Source: Betaproteobacteria bacterium (lineage in GTDB: Bacteria; Pseudomonadota; Gammaproteobacteria; Burkholderiales; SG8-39). From it: a stretch of 17,951 nucleotides of DNA. The stretch is taken from NCBI GenBank assembly GCA_009693435.1, contig SHXF01000087.1:1-17951 (forward strand). Direction: 5' to 3'. The notes beneath the pieces are model-generated. The model was not told where the DNA came from, ran no database searches, and saw nothing but the letters and a program-made list of their open reading frames with translations. Below, piece after piece: positions 1-6,020 of this stretch (position 1 is its first letter; the number at the start of each line of letters is the position of its first letter). Both the position numbers and the translations under genes were made by a program.

Positions 1-114
1 TACCGCTGCGCGCACGGCTGCCGCCACGCTCACTTCGCCTGCTACCTGCACCAGAGTCCCCTCGAACAATTCTCCGCTTTCGCTTGTCATCTCGATTCCA
101 TCTCGCGTTGTCAT
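1..114 (-). CDS. Partial hypothetical protein, N-terminal 38 residues only
   Basis: On the reverse strand an ATG at 114 opens a frame that stays open to the window edge. It is preceded by a purine-rich AAGAGAG stretch that can serve as a ribosome binding site. A second in-frame ATG lies at 90. The visible residues begin MTTRDGIEMTSESGELF and turn Ala/Val-rich. I recognise no family. It diverges from the rest of the accessory region. Only the 5' end is visible, so function cannot be judged, and the frame may be fortuitous. Confidence 0.4.
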   Translation of the reverse strand, partial: MTTRDGIEMTSESGELFEGTLVQVAGEVSVAAAVRAAV

Positions 115-343
115 AGCTCTCTTAACGTACCAGCGCTCTAACCGTGGACAAGGTAGTACGGATATTTTTATAATTTTTCACAGGCTCTGAGAGCCTGCGC
201 TGCACGCAGTGATGCCGTGAACCGTTGATACCCGCAGCATTACTATTTGGCCCCAAGAGCGAATAGTTCAGTAGTAAACTGCACACCACCAAATCTACAT
301 CCAAGGCAGTCCAGGAAAGGCCGGTTTTCCGAAGTTCCCATAG
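115..343. other. Non-coding stretch with promoter-like boxes and two hairpins
   Basis: I see no convincing gene here. TGGACA (145-150) and TATAAT (169-174) on the + strand are 18 bp apart and resemble a sigma-70 promoter. A perfect inverted repeat CAGGCTC-TGA-GAGCCTG lies at 181-197. A second hairpin at 329-352 pairs CCGA..TTCCC with GGGAA..TCGG around ATA and is followed by CGTTTTCTT, so it resembles a rho-independent terminator on the + strand. It sits at the border of the BrxL-like remnant. Confidence 0.4.
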
Positions 344-616
344 GGAAATCGGCGTTTTCTTGTCCAGGCTGGTCCAACAGAATCCATTGGTGGTCTTGCA
401 GTCACAGGCGGCCTGAATTTGGGCGGCTCCCTCGAAACGATCTTCAACCCCGTCGCCGTCTTTGAAACTGTCATCGAGAAAGGCGCCGCAAGCATCCTGA
501 TGCCGAACAGCAGTCGGCGGCAATTGAACGACCTGCCCGATGATCTGGCGGCCAAGATTACGATTCACTACTACCTTGACGCGCGCGATGCGTTACTGAA
601 GGCGTTGGCGATCTGA
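344..616 (+). pseudogene. brxL: C-terminal remnant of a BrxL/Lon-like BREX protein
   Basis: The frame is open from just after a TAG at 341-343 to a TGA at 614-616, about 90 codons, with no credible ATG start. It reads TESIGGLAVTGGLNLGGSL, then NPVAVFETVIEKGAASILMP, SSRRQLNDLPDDLA and YYLDARDALLKAL. This follows the last segment of Lon-type protease domains (GG..., then EKGA..ILMP, then a final 'DA..KAL' helix) and most resembles, from memory, the C-terminus of BrxL, the Lon-related protein of BREX phage-defence systems. BrxL is normally several hundred residues long, so the AAA+ part and most of the protease-like domain are gone. The position of the Lon catalytic lysine appears to hold Val. 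This is a decayed fragment; the family call is from recalled similarity. Confidence 0.55.
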
Positions 617-659
617 TAAGCGGTCCCCTGAACAGATGCTGTAGACTAATAAGCTACCG

Positions 660-1505
660 ATGCGACAACGCCCCGCCGGATTACCTGACTTCTCCAAACC
701 TCCTGTAGGGGAAGTGGTTCTGTCCCTGCAGTTTCCGCAGATGCCTTTATTGCAGGTTGTCCATCTTGGGCTTTTTTGGAATGAATTGCGCACGCGGTTC
801 CCGAAAAGCGAATACCACTCGCCGGTAGATCCTGCGTTTGAAAATTTCGAGATGCCCAAGTTTGCGCCCGGCATGTTGATCCGGATGAATGTCGTACCTA
901 TGCCGTTCCCCAGATTATGGTTCGTAAGCGAAAACGGGACGGAGCTAGTACAGATTCAGCAGGATCGGTTGATCTTCAATTGGCGCAGAACCAAAGTGGA
1001 AGATGTTTACCCGCGGTACGAAGACATACGGGAAAAGTTCGAGGGTATCTTGGACGCTTTCGAAGCCGTCCTGCGAAAGGAAGGGATTTCAGATAACGGT
1101 GTTTCCCCGAATCAGGTAGAAGTCACGTACCTGAACCAGATTCAGCGTGAAGGTGTATGGGAATCACATTCCGAGATGGGCAAGGTGTTGCGGCTGTATG
1201 CCCCTACTGATCTCTCGCACATTATTGGCTCCGACCCCGAAGCAATAGCGTCGAAACTGATTTATCGGCTATTGAAGCCTGGGTATGACAAACCGATAGG
1301 GCGACTCCATATTGATATTGATCCGGGTTTTGACCCTCAAAAAAACGAGCCTCTCATCCTGGTAAATCTTCTTGCTCGTGGCGCGCCCCTTGGTCAGGGT
1401 AGGGACGGAACGTTCGAGTTCATGGATTTTGCTCGGGGGGTCATAGTTAAGACCTTTGCGGAGATCACCACGAAGGAAATGCACGCCGCTTGGGGGATCC
1501 GTTAG
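660..1505 (+). CDS. TIGR04255 family protein
   Basis: This 281-residue protein begins with the family signature at residues 8-25: LPDFSKPPVGEVVLSLQF, followed by a 'HLGLFWNELRTRFP' segment and a 'P..ENFEMP' stretch. That pattern and the length (about 250-290) fit TIGR04255, a family of unknown function. The ATG at 660 is the only good start before the signature; its upstream ribosome binding site is weak. No signal peptide or membrane helix is visible, so a cytosolic protein is inferred. It is the first gene of a tight + strand trio: the next gene starts 35 bp after its stop and the third 8 bp after that. Base composition is lower in GC than the right half of the window, suggesting acquisition. 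A role in a defence or conflict module is possible from context only. Confidence 0.85.
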   Translation: MRQRPAGLPDFSKPPVGEVVLSLQFPQMPLLQVVHLGLFWNELRTRFPKSEYHSPVDPAFENFEMPKFAPGMLIRMNVVPMPFPRLWFVSENGTELVQIQQDRLIFNWRRTKVEDVYPRYEDIREKFEGILDAFEAVLRKEGISDNGVSPNQVEVTYLNQIQREGVWESHSEMGKVLRLYAPTDLSHIIGSDPEAIASKLIYRLLKPGYDKPIGRLHIDIDPGFDPQKNEPLILVNLLARGAPLGQGRDGTFEFMDFARGVIVKTFAEITTKEMHAAWGIR

Positions 1506-1540
1506 AGCCATTGGAATCGCTATTTTGCAGGAGGATTGTT

Positions 1541-2086
1541 ATGGATGAGGTCATGCGCTCGTTTGCCAATCAAGGAAGCCTACTAACCGGCATTGCATCG
1601 CGATGGCGCGAAGTGTTTGGCGGGAATTTGCGCCCTCTCTATCAACCAGTCTTCGGAGCGTGTGTTGACACCAGAACCTCTCCTCTTGTTCCGTCAGCGC
1701 CCTTGTCAGTTGTCTCGTCCGCTGCTGTAACCCCGGATTGGCTCGTTCTGGCCGTCGATCGGCTTAACCAACTTCTTAGCATGCCTGCGGGATGGAATAC
1801 CTACGGGGCAACGCGTGTGAGTGGAGAAAGTGCATGGCTTACCCTGCAAGTGCTCGGCAGCTTGCCAAACAAATACGGCGAGCGCGGACAAATTTCACCA
1901 CTGGAGGACGGAAGCCTCCAGATCGGCTGGCACCATGCGGATAAGGGTCTCGAGCTCGTATTGAGGCCCAATGGAACCGCTGAAATGTATTTCTACGACG
2001 CCAATTCCGAAAACGAATATCCGCCGGCCCAATTCCAGAAATTCATGCCTGAGCTACCTGGACTCCTAGAGAGAGTTCTCGCTTAG
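1541..2086 (+). CDS. Hypothetical protein, middle gene of TIGR04255 operon
   Basis: The frame is open from 1490, but the ATG at 1541 is preceded by a strong AGGAGG (1529-1534) at good spacing, so the protein is taken as 181 residues. The first 60 residues are low in obvious structure. The rest contains 'LLSMPAGWNTYGA', 'SPLEDGSLQIGWH' and 'LELVLRPNGTAEMYFYD'. This W-x-x-YGA / DG-x-x-x-GW / beta-strand layout recurs, as I recall, in small uncharacterised proteins encoded next to TIGR04255 genes. No catalytic motif is apparent. It is co-directional with its neighbours and most likely co-transcribed. Function is unknown; a partner or subunit of the TIGR04255 protein is an inference from synteny. 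Confidence 0.75.
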   Translation: MDEVMRSFANQGSLLTGIASRWREVFGGNLRPLYQPVFGACVDTRTSPLVPSAPLSVVSSAAVTPDWLVLAVDRLNQLLSMPAGWNTYGATRVSGESAWLTLQVLGSLPNKYGERGQISPLEDGSLQIGWHHADKGLELVLRPNGTAEMYFYDANSENEYPPAQFQKFMPELPGLLERVLA

Positions 2087-2094
2087 ATTCCAGT

Positions 2095-2478
2095 ATGAAT
2101 GACGAGGAGTACCGGGATGATCCCAGTATCCCGAACTATGCAATCGCCTGGCGCAGAGTCCCTCCAAGTCAAACTGAAATTGAAGATGGCGCCCGCCGGC
2201 CCACCACCGGCGCTTTCGACGATTCAAGCAAGGACCGTACACCCATGTCCGTTGTCATCGACAGGCAAGGCCGTCAACCCAGTGCCATAGTTGAAAAGTA
2301 CCCAAGTTTCGGCGTGGTACCTCTCCGGGTCGGCGCCCTACGCGAACTCGGTTTCGCGGTTTGCTACTGGAAGGACGACGATGACGCAGACCATGCCTAT
2401 GTGGTCGGGAATAAGACCCGCAGCAAGAAGAAGAGTATGAAGAATGCCTGTACTTGGCTGGTGCATCCCGATGCATAA
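2095..2478 (+). CDS. Hypothetical protein, third gene of TIGR04255 operon
   Basis: The 127-residue protein starts at an ATG 8 bp after the preceding stop, which argues for translational coupling. Its layout is 'DPSIPNYAIAWRRVPP' near the N-terminus, 'RRPTTGAFDDSS', 'TPMSVVID', then 'FGVVPLRVGALRELGFAV' and a C-terminal 'DADHAYVVGNKTRSKKKSMKNACTWLV'. The WRR-x-PP, RP-x-x-x-x-F-x-D-S, PMSV and D-x-x-HA-x-V-x-G-x-K signature describes a family I recall only as hypothetical. The conserved H and the Lys-rich tail could suit nucleic-acid binding, which is speculation. No transmembrane segment is seen. A 63-residue overlapping frame starting at 2099 was judged a shadow. Confidence 0.75.
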   Translation: MNDEEYRDDPSIPNYAIAWRRVPPSQTEIEDGARRPTTGAFDDSSKDRTPMSVVIDRQGRQPSAIVEKYPSFGVVPLRVGALRELGFAVCYWKDDDDADHAYVVGNKTRSKKKSMKNACTWLVHPDA

Positions 2479-2940
2479 CGCGGCATGACATAACTCGTCG
2501 GCGCGGCTACCTTCGTCCTTGATGCGGCATTAATTTTTTGGTACGGATGGTGGGCATCCAACGGCCGCGGTGTCGCGGCGCACGTCAACAAGCGGATATT
2601 CCAAAGGCTGCGCCGAGTGTGTCTGGTGGGGGTGGCACGATGAGTATGGGGGCAACTTTGGGGGCATCTAGGTGTATTGAACAGGCGAACTCCAGCATCC
2701 ATGCGGGTCTTGAGGCACTGTTCGATCCTCCTCGACCCACCACTTCCTTGTATCAGGAAGTCTGAGGAAGTCCGAATGTCCCTGGAAACTATGCCAATTC
2801 CCTCTATAAGAGGGTCCAGTACTATCCAGGAAAGCCTGCCAATCCGGTTGATTGCCAATCATGCCGCCGGGTGAATCCACTCACCACTGTAGAGCGCGCG
2901 TCGTAGATGGGTGCTCGCATGAGCCGCGAGCCCCGGGACG
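2479..2940. other. Decayed intergenic stretch without an intact gene
   Basis: No credible complete gene is seen in these 460 bases. One + frame is open from 2494 to a TGA at 2641-2643 and reads like the tail of a small membrane protein (AALIFWYGWWAS, then HVNKRIFQRLRR), but it lacks a start and I cannot assign it. A hairpin ACTTCC-(8)-GGAAGT lies near 2740-2760 and overlaps a direct repeat GGAAGTC. The stretch probably contains debris of earlier insertions. Confidence 0.35.
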
Positions 2941-3027
2941 GCCGTCATCAGGTCGAATGGATAAAATACCATCCGTGCTGTACTGACCCACGCTGAGTAT
3001 GACCATGGCAACTGGAAACGGAGGAAA
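2941..3027 (+). pseudogene. higB: 3' remnant of a HigB-type toxin gene
   Basis: Directly upstream of, and in frame with, the HigA-like antitoxin, the sequence reads AVIRSNG, a TAA at 2962-2964, then NTIRAVLTHAEYDHGNWKRRK. The block 'IRAVLTHAEYD.G.WK' matches the C-terminus of HigB-family (RelE-fold mRNA interferase) toxins, whose genes normally precede this kind of antitoxin. The in-frame TAA sits where a Lys codon would be expected. No N-terminal toxin sequence is recognisable upstream, and the toxin's own stop codon is missing, so the tail runs straight into the antitoxin frame. The module is therefore an antitoxin without an intact cognate toxin. Confidence 0.55.
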
Positions 3028-3030
3028 ATG

Positions 3031-3456
3031 ATGGGATACGCCCTCAAGGCGGTGCCGGAACCGCAAGCCATTCTTCGGGCATGGATGTCGTTCAAGCAGC
3101 TCGTAGGTGTGACCTCTGTTCGCACCAAAAAGGACTATGCACAGGCCCGCGCCACGATTGATGCGCTGCTCGACGAAGTGGGGGACAACGAGAATCACCC
3201 ACTGGCGGATGTACTGGACTACATCGCGGATCAGGTGAAAGCCTACGAGGACGAGAACTTCCAGATCACCGAAGCGGAACCGTGCGAAGTGCTGCGCTTT
3301 CTGATGGAACAACACGGCCTCAAGCAAGGGGACTTGGGCGACTGTGCGCCACAAAGCCGCATCTCGGACATCCTGGGCGGCAAGCGCTCGATCAGCAAGG
3401 AAATTGCCAAGCGACTTGCTCACCGCTTTCACGTCCGCGCTGACGTGTTCCTATGA
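3031..3456 (+). CDS. higA: HigA-type antitoxin, XRE-family HTH regulator (orphan)
   Basis: A protein of about 141 residues with the layout of HigA-type antitoxins of the COG5499 kind: 'TSVRTKKDYAQARATIDALLDE' (about 27-48), 'HPLADVLDYI', 'VKAYEDENFQI' (about 68-80), then a C-terminal helix-turn-helix, 'LRFLMEQHGLKQGDL' to 'SRISDILGGKRSIS' and 'AKRLAHRFHV..DVF'. GGAGG at 3020-3024 gives 6-nt spacing to the ATG at 3031; an ATG at 3028 is also possible. Such proteins bind and silence HigB mRNA interferases and repress their own promoter. Here the toxin gene upstream is reduced to a remnant, so the antitoxin may act alone as a regulator or anti-addiction factor, or be decaying. Confidence 0.8.
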   Translation: MGYALKAVPEPQAILRAWMSFKQLVGVTSVRTKKDYAQARATIDALLDEVGDNENHPLADVLDYIADQVKAYEDENFQITEAEPCEVLRFLMEQHGLKQGDLGDCAPQSRISDILGGKRSISKEIAKRLAHRFHVRADVFL

Positions 3457-3512
3457 CAAGGCTTTAAGCCGGTTTTTCGCTTTGGTAAGCAACCGGACAG
3501 GCATGCAAGAAA

Positions 3513-3695
3513 GATTTTCGCACCGCGAACGAACTGCGCAGCAATGCGAACCTGCGCTGAGCCGTCGAGTGCGGGCTCGATTTGTGCGTGCAAAACGCGC
3601 TTGATAGTGCCACCCACATCTCGGCCGCATACGGGCTGGATGCGCCGGACTACTCGCGGGCGATCGAGCGTCTCGCCGACTCCGCTGCACGATGA
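3513..3695 (+). pseudogene. hepT: Fragment of a HepT-like (DUF86, HEPN) toxin
   Basis: One + frame reads DFRTANELRSNANLR, a TGA at 3558-3560, then AVECGLDLCVQNALDSATHI, SAAYGLDAPDYSRAIERLAD and a TGA at 3693-3695. The run 'R-x-AVE..L.LCVQ.ALD.A.HI...GL..P..Y..A..RLA' follows the central helices of HepT-like HEPN ribonucleases ('AVERRLQVAIQ..LDIA.H'). The first TGA replaces one residue of that helix. The N-terminal helix and the C-terminal RNase motif are absent, and no MntA nucleotidyltransferase antitoxin is found next to it. I read this as a dead fragment. The family call is from recalled consensus; the match is good but short. Confidence 0.5.
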
Positions 3696-3752
3696 TGCGG
3701 CTTGCCATGTTCTGAACGGCCAGGCGTTCGCAATCGCCGTAATCGCCAATGA

Positions 3753-4070
3753 TCAGCGCGGCAGGATGCCCGTGGCGGAGCCGTAGACTTCGTAGGCACC
3801 GCTGGCAAAAATGGCGTCGAAGCCGATTTCACCGCCGCGGAAATAAAACAGCGGGGCGAATTCGAACTGCCCGTCGCCGGCAAGGGAATATTCATCGCCG
3901 GGCGCGTACAGCCACAACTCGCTACCCGTGGACAGCCGCTCCGGATGAGTGAGCAGCATGATGGCGATGTGGTAGGCGCGCAGGCCGAACTCGTTGTCCT
4001 CGAGCATGGCCCGCACATCGATCACCGAGCGACCCCGGTAGCGCTGGCCGAACTGCGCGGGCACCGCCAC
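3753..4070 (-). CDS. Hypothetical protein, probably 5'-truncated
   Basis: The reverse frame is open from 4172 to a TGA at 3753-3755, but the only start codon in the usable part is a GTG at 4070, giving 105 residues. The upstream open part (RSKSLWDRLAARRRGD, then TRRSGDIV) continues smoothly into VAVPAQFGQRYRGRSVIDVR and looks like genuine protein, so the true start was probably lost where the group II intron fragment now begins. Other notable segments are 'EDNEFGLRAYHIAIMLLTHPERL' (shown in parts: EDNEFGLRAY, HIAIMLLTHPERL), 'LYAPGDEYS' and 'YGSATGILPR'. I do not recognise the function. It is the only reverse-strand gene among + strand toxin-antitoxin genes. Confidence 0.5.
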   Translation of the reverse strand: MAVPAQFGQRYRGRSVIDVRAMLEDNEFGLRAYHIAIMLLTHPERLSTGSELWLYAPGDEYSLAGDGQFEFAPLFYFRGGEIGFDAIFASGAYEVYGSATGILPR

Positions 4071-4208
4071 AATGTCCCCGCTCCGCCGGGTGTCCCCGCG
4101 CCGCCGGGCGGCGAGGCGATCCCAGAGTGACTTGCTGCGCTTGTCCTGCCGCTGCTGGCGTTTGAGTGGGTGTCACTGCATCATCGGCCGCCGTGAGCCG
4201 CCCGGTCG

Positions 4209-4724
4209 GTGATGGTCGGCGGAGGGCAACAGCGCACTGGCCATCACCGGGCGGAGCTGATGGCGCGGTTGCGTCAGTTCGCCCTGGAGTTGCATCCCGA
4301 GAAGACCCGGCTGTTGGCGTTCGGCCCATATGCCGCCGCACGCCGCCGGAGTGCGGGTCTGGGAACGCCTGAGACGTTCAACTTCCTGGGCTTCACGCAT
4401 ATCTGCGCGAAGAAACGGAGCAACGCACGCGTCACGGTACTGCGCCGGACGATGCGCAAGCGCTTGCAGTCGAAGCTCGCGGAGGTGAAAGCCGAACTTC
4501 GGCGACGCCTGCACCAGCCCATCCCGGTCGTGGGACAGTGGTTGGGCGCAGTGGTGCGGTGGCACATCGGTCATTACGGGGTGCCCATGAATGGCCCAGC
4601 GTTGAATCTGTTTCGCTTCCGTATCGGGTGGCTTGGTGCTACAGAACCGGACAACTCACGTGCTCTCGACACACCGAGCCTGCACTATCTTGCCGGCAAA
4701 AGTAAATGTTATACAATAGTGTAA
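4209..4724 (+). pseudogene. ltrA: Group II intron reverse transcriptase/maturase, 3' fragment
   Basis: The frame carries a typical C-terminal part of bacterial group II intron-encoded proteins: 'ALELHPEKTRLLAFG' (end of the RT domain), 'ETFNFLGFTHICAKK', 'TVLRRTMRKRLQSKL' and 'HQPIPVVGQWLGAVVRWHIG', then 'YYGVP'-like 'HYGVPMNGPALNLFRFRI' of the maturase X domain. The YADD polymerase motif and everything before it are missing. After 'FRFRI' the sequence leaves the family consensus, so the extreme C-terminus is lost too. The full protein is usually over 400 residues. No intron domain V/VI could be recognised downstream. The element is inert and marks an old retroelement insertion between the reverse-strand hypothetical gene and chpS. 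Confidence 0.8.
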
Positions 4725-4725
4725 C
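4708..4725 (+). promoter_or_regulatory. Palindromic operator and extended -10 of chpSB
   Basis: GTTATACAATAGTGTAAC is an almost perfect palindrome (two central pairs differ only by transition-type mismatches) 18 bp upstream of the chpS start. It contains TGTTATACA, an extended -10 element with no good -35 box. This is the arrangement expected when an AbrB-fold antitoxin, with its toxin, binds over the promoter and represses its own operon. A GTTAAC lies just downstream (4727-4732). Confidence 0.6.
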
Positions 4726-4743
4726 TGTTAACTGGAGCCTCTT

Positions 4744-5013
4744 ATGTCTACCGTAACGCTTCGAAGTGTTGGCGGCTCCGTGGTGATGGCTATTCCCAAG
4801 CGCCTTCTGGAACTGGTACACCTTCAATCAGGTTCCCAGGTGAACATTGACGTGCAGGATGGGCGGTTGATCATCGAGCCGAAGATGAAACCGCGCTATA
4901 CCTTGGCCGAATTGATGGCCCGGTGCGATCTTTCGCAGTCGTTGAGCGCGGCAGATCGAGAATGGCTTGACGCGCCTGCTGTTGGCGGTGAGTTCGGAGC
5001 CGAGGAACGATAG
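4744..5013 (+). CDS. chpS: ChpS/MazE-like antitoxin (AbrB-fold)
   Basis: An 89-residue antitoxin. The N-terminal swapped-hairpin AbrB/MazE DNA-binding domain is visible as 'TLRSVGGSVVMAIPKRLLEL' then 'SGSQVNIDVQDGRLIIEP'. It is followed by 'PRYTLAELMARCD', which matches the toxin-binding linker of E. coli ChpS (RRYSLDELLAQCD). The ATG at 4744 follows a GGAG at 4734-4737 with suitable spacing. Its TAG overlaps the first base of the toxin's GTG (TAGTG), so the two are translationally coupled. The protein neutralises the downstream ribonuclease and, by family knowledge, autoregulates through the palindrome at 4708-4725. It appears intact. Confidence 0.88.
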   Translation: MSTVTLRSVGGSVVMAIPKRLLELVHLQSGSQVNIDVQDGRLIIEPKMKPRYTLAELMARCDLSQSLSAADREWLDAPAVGGEFGAEER

Positions 5014-5351
5014 TGCGGATTCCTGCCCGGGGTGAAATCTGGCAAACCAATCTCAACCCGACGGCTGGAAAAGAACAGCAAGGCGTGCGGCCGGTATTCG
5101 TTGTTTCCGATAAGGAATTCAATCGGGCAGGGCTTGCGCTCATCTGCCCGATCAGCCAAGGAGCCAATCAGTCGCGATATGCGGGCTTTGCGGTGCCACT
5201 GATGAACACCGGAACGGAAACCCAAGGAGTTGTGATGTGCAACCAGTCCCGCACCATTGACTACATGGCACGGGGAGCCAAGTTCGTCGAGGATGTGCCT
5301 GACTATGTGATGGACGATGTTCTGGCGCGAGTTCAAACGCTCCTGGAATAG
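5013..5351 (+). CDS. chpB: ChpB/PemK/MazF-type mRNA interferase toxin
   Basis: A 112-residue MazF-fold endoribonuclease starting at GTG 5013. It shows 'RGEIWQTNLNPTAGKEQQGVRP' in two parts (RGEIWQTNLNPTAG, KEQQGVRP), 'VFVVSDKEFN', 'GLALICPISQGANQSRYAGF' and 'GVVMCNQSRTIDY', the conserved core of PemK/ChpB toxins. The catalytic-region Arg in 'GVRPVFVVS' and the later 'PISQG' and 'NQ.R..D' motifs are present, and the length is normal for the family. It should cleave single-stranded mRNA at short sequence motifs in the cytosol when ChpS is degraded. The overlap with chpS makes antitoxin translation precede the toxin. No frameshift is seen, so the pair is likely functional. Confidence 0.9.
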   Translation: MRIPARGEIWQTNLNPTAGKEQQGVRPVFVVSDKEFNRAGLALICPISQGANQSRYAGFAVPLMNTGTETQGVVMCNQSRTIDYMARGAKFVEDVPDYVMDDVLARVQTLLE

Positions 5352-5640
5352 GCTGGGGCAACTGTCGTCAAACGGTCTTCGACCTCTCCATCGCTGCGGT
5401 ACGCGTCCCGCGTCATCCTCGCTCCCCGATAGTGCTGGTCAGTCCCGGGTAAATCTCTACAGTCCATCGGGCGCGATGCGCACGCCAGCACAGATTTTTG
5501 TGCGTGCAAAATGAAGCAGGGGATTCCCCCCGGCCGGCAAAATCGGCGCGCCGCGAAACTGGCGATTACCGCGGGATCGCATCGCCAGCATTGCGTCGTG
5601 ATTCGCGATTCCAAACCCTGGAGCCATCCACATGAGTGTC
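5352..5640. other. Intergenic stretch between two toxin-antitoxin operons
   Basis: No gene is supported. It holds a perfect inverted repeat CTGGCGAT (5559-5566) and ATCGCCAG (5581-5588) with a 14-nt loop. The 14-mer TTGTGCGTGCAAAA here (near 5500) also occurs near 3581-3596 inside the HepT-like remnant, which may be chance. No T-rich tail makes the hairpin a clear terminator. Confidence 0.4.
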
Positions 5641-5641
5641 T

Positions 5642-5667
5642 GGTATTATCTTTACCACTTTGGTAAA
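5642..5667 (+). promoter_or_regulatory. Operator and extended -10 of the higBA-M78 operon
   Basis: TGGTATTAT (5642-5649) is an extended -10 element. Directly downstream lies a perfect inverted repeat TTTACCA-CTT-TGGTAAA (5651-5667), then GTAAACTATTTAC, which is again near-palindromic. It is 23 bp before the toxin ATG, where the transcription start should fall. This placement fits repression by the operon's HTH antitoxin. Confidence 0.6.
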
Positions 5668-5690
5668 CTATTTACTCTCCCCCTGGTCCG

Positions 5691-6020
5691 ATGGATATCG
5701 GTTTCGCAACCGCCAAGCTTCGTGCGCTGTGCGAACCGCAAGCGCGGATGGTTGCTGCATTCGGTCTTCCATGCGCGAAAAAACTGCAAAGCAGATTGGC
5801 CGATCTTGAGGCCGTGGCATTTGTCACCGAGTTGATCTCAGGTCGGCCGCATCCTTTGAAGGGTGATCGCCTGGGGCAGTTTTCGGTGGATTTACAGGGC
5901 GCGGTTCGGTTGGTATTCGAATCAAGCCAGGACCCTATACCCAGAAACACGGATAAGTCGATTGCCTGGAATCAGGTCAACAAGGTACGTATCGTTTTTA
6001 TAGGTGATTACCATGACTGA
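5691..6020 (+). CDS. higB: HigB/RelE-like toxin
   Basis: A 109-residue small toxin with the pattern of RelE/ParE-superfamily 'killer' proteins: 'MDIGFATAKLRALCEPQARM', 'LQSRLADLEAV', 'SGRPHPLKGDRLGQFSVDL', 'GAVRLVFE', and a final 'WNQVNKVRIVFIGDYHD'. The 'HPLKGDR.GQ..VDL.G..RLVFE' core and the 'V..V.I..I.DYH' tail are the conserved parts. No strong ribosome binding site precedes the ATG at 5691; expression may be kept low. Its TGA overlaps the antitoxin start by 8 bp. By family knowledge the protein would be a ribosome-dependent mRNA interferase. The toxin-before-antitoxin order is typical of higBA loci, and the gene looks intact. Confidence 0.82.
   Translation: MDIGFATAKLRALCEPQARMVAAFGLPCAKKLQSRLADLEAVAFVTELISGRPHPLKGDRLGQFSVDLQGAVRLVFESSQDPIPRNTDKSIAWNQVNKVRIVFIGDYHD

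Noticed and set aside
181..197. Perfect hairpin as a rho-independent terminator
   Set aside because: The T-rich tract lies before the hairpin on the + strand and gives an A-tract on the reverse strand, so it does not terminate in either direction.
2633..2655. TGGCACG resembling a sigma-54 -24 element
   Set aside because: No TGC-type -12 element follows at the correct spacing.
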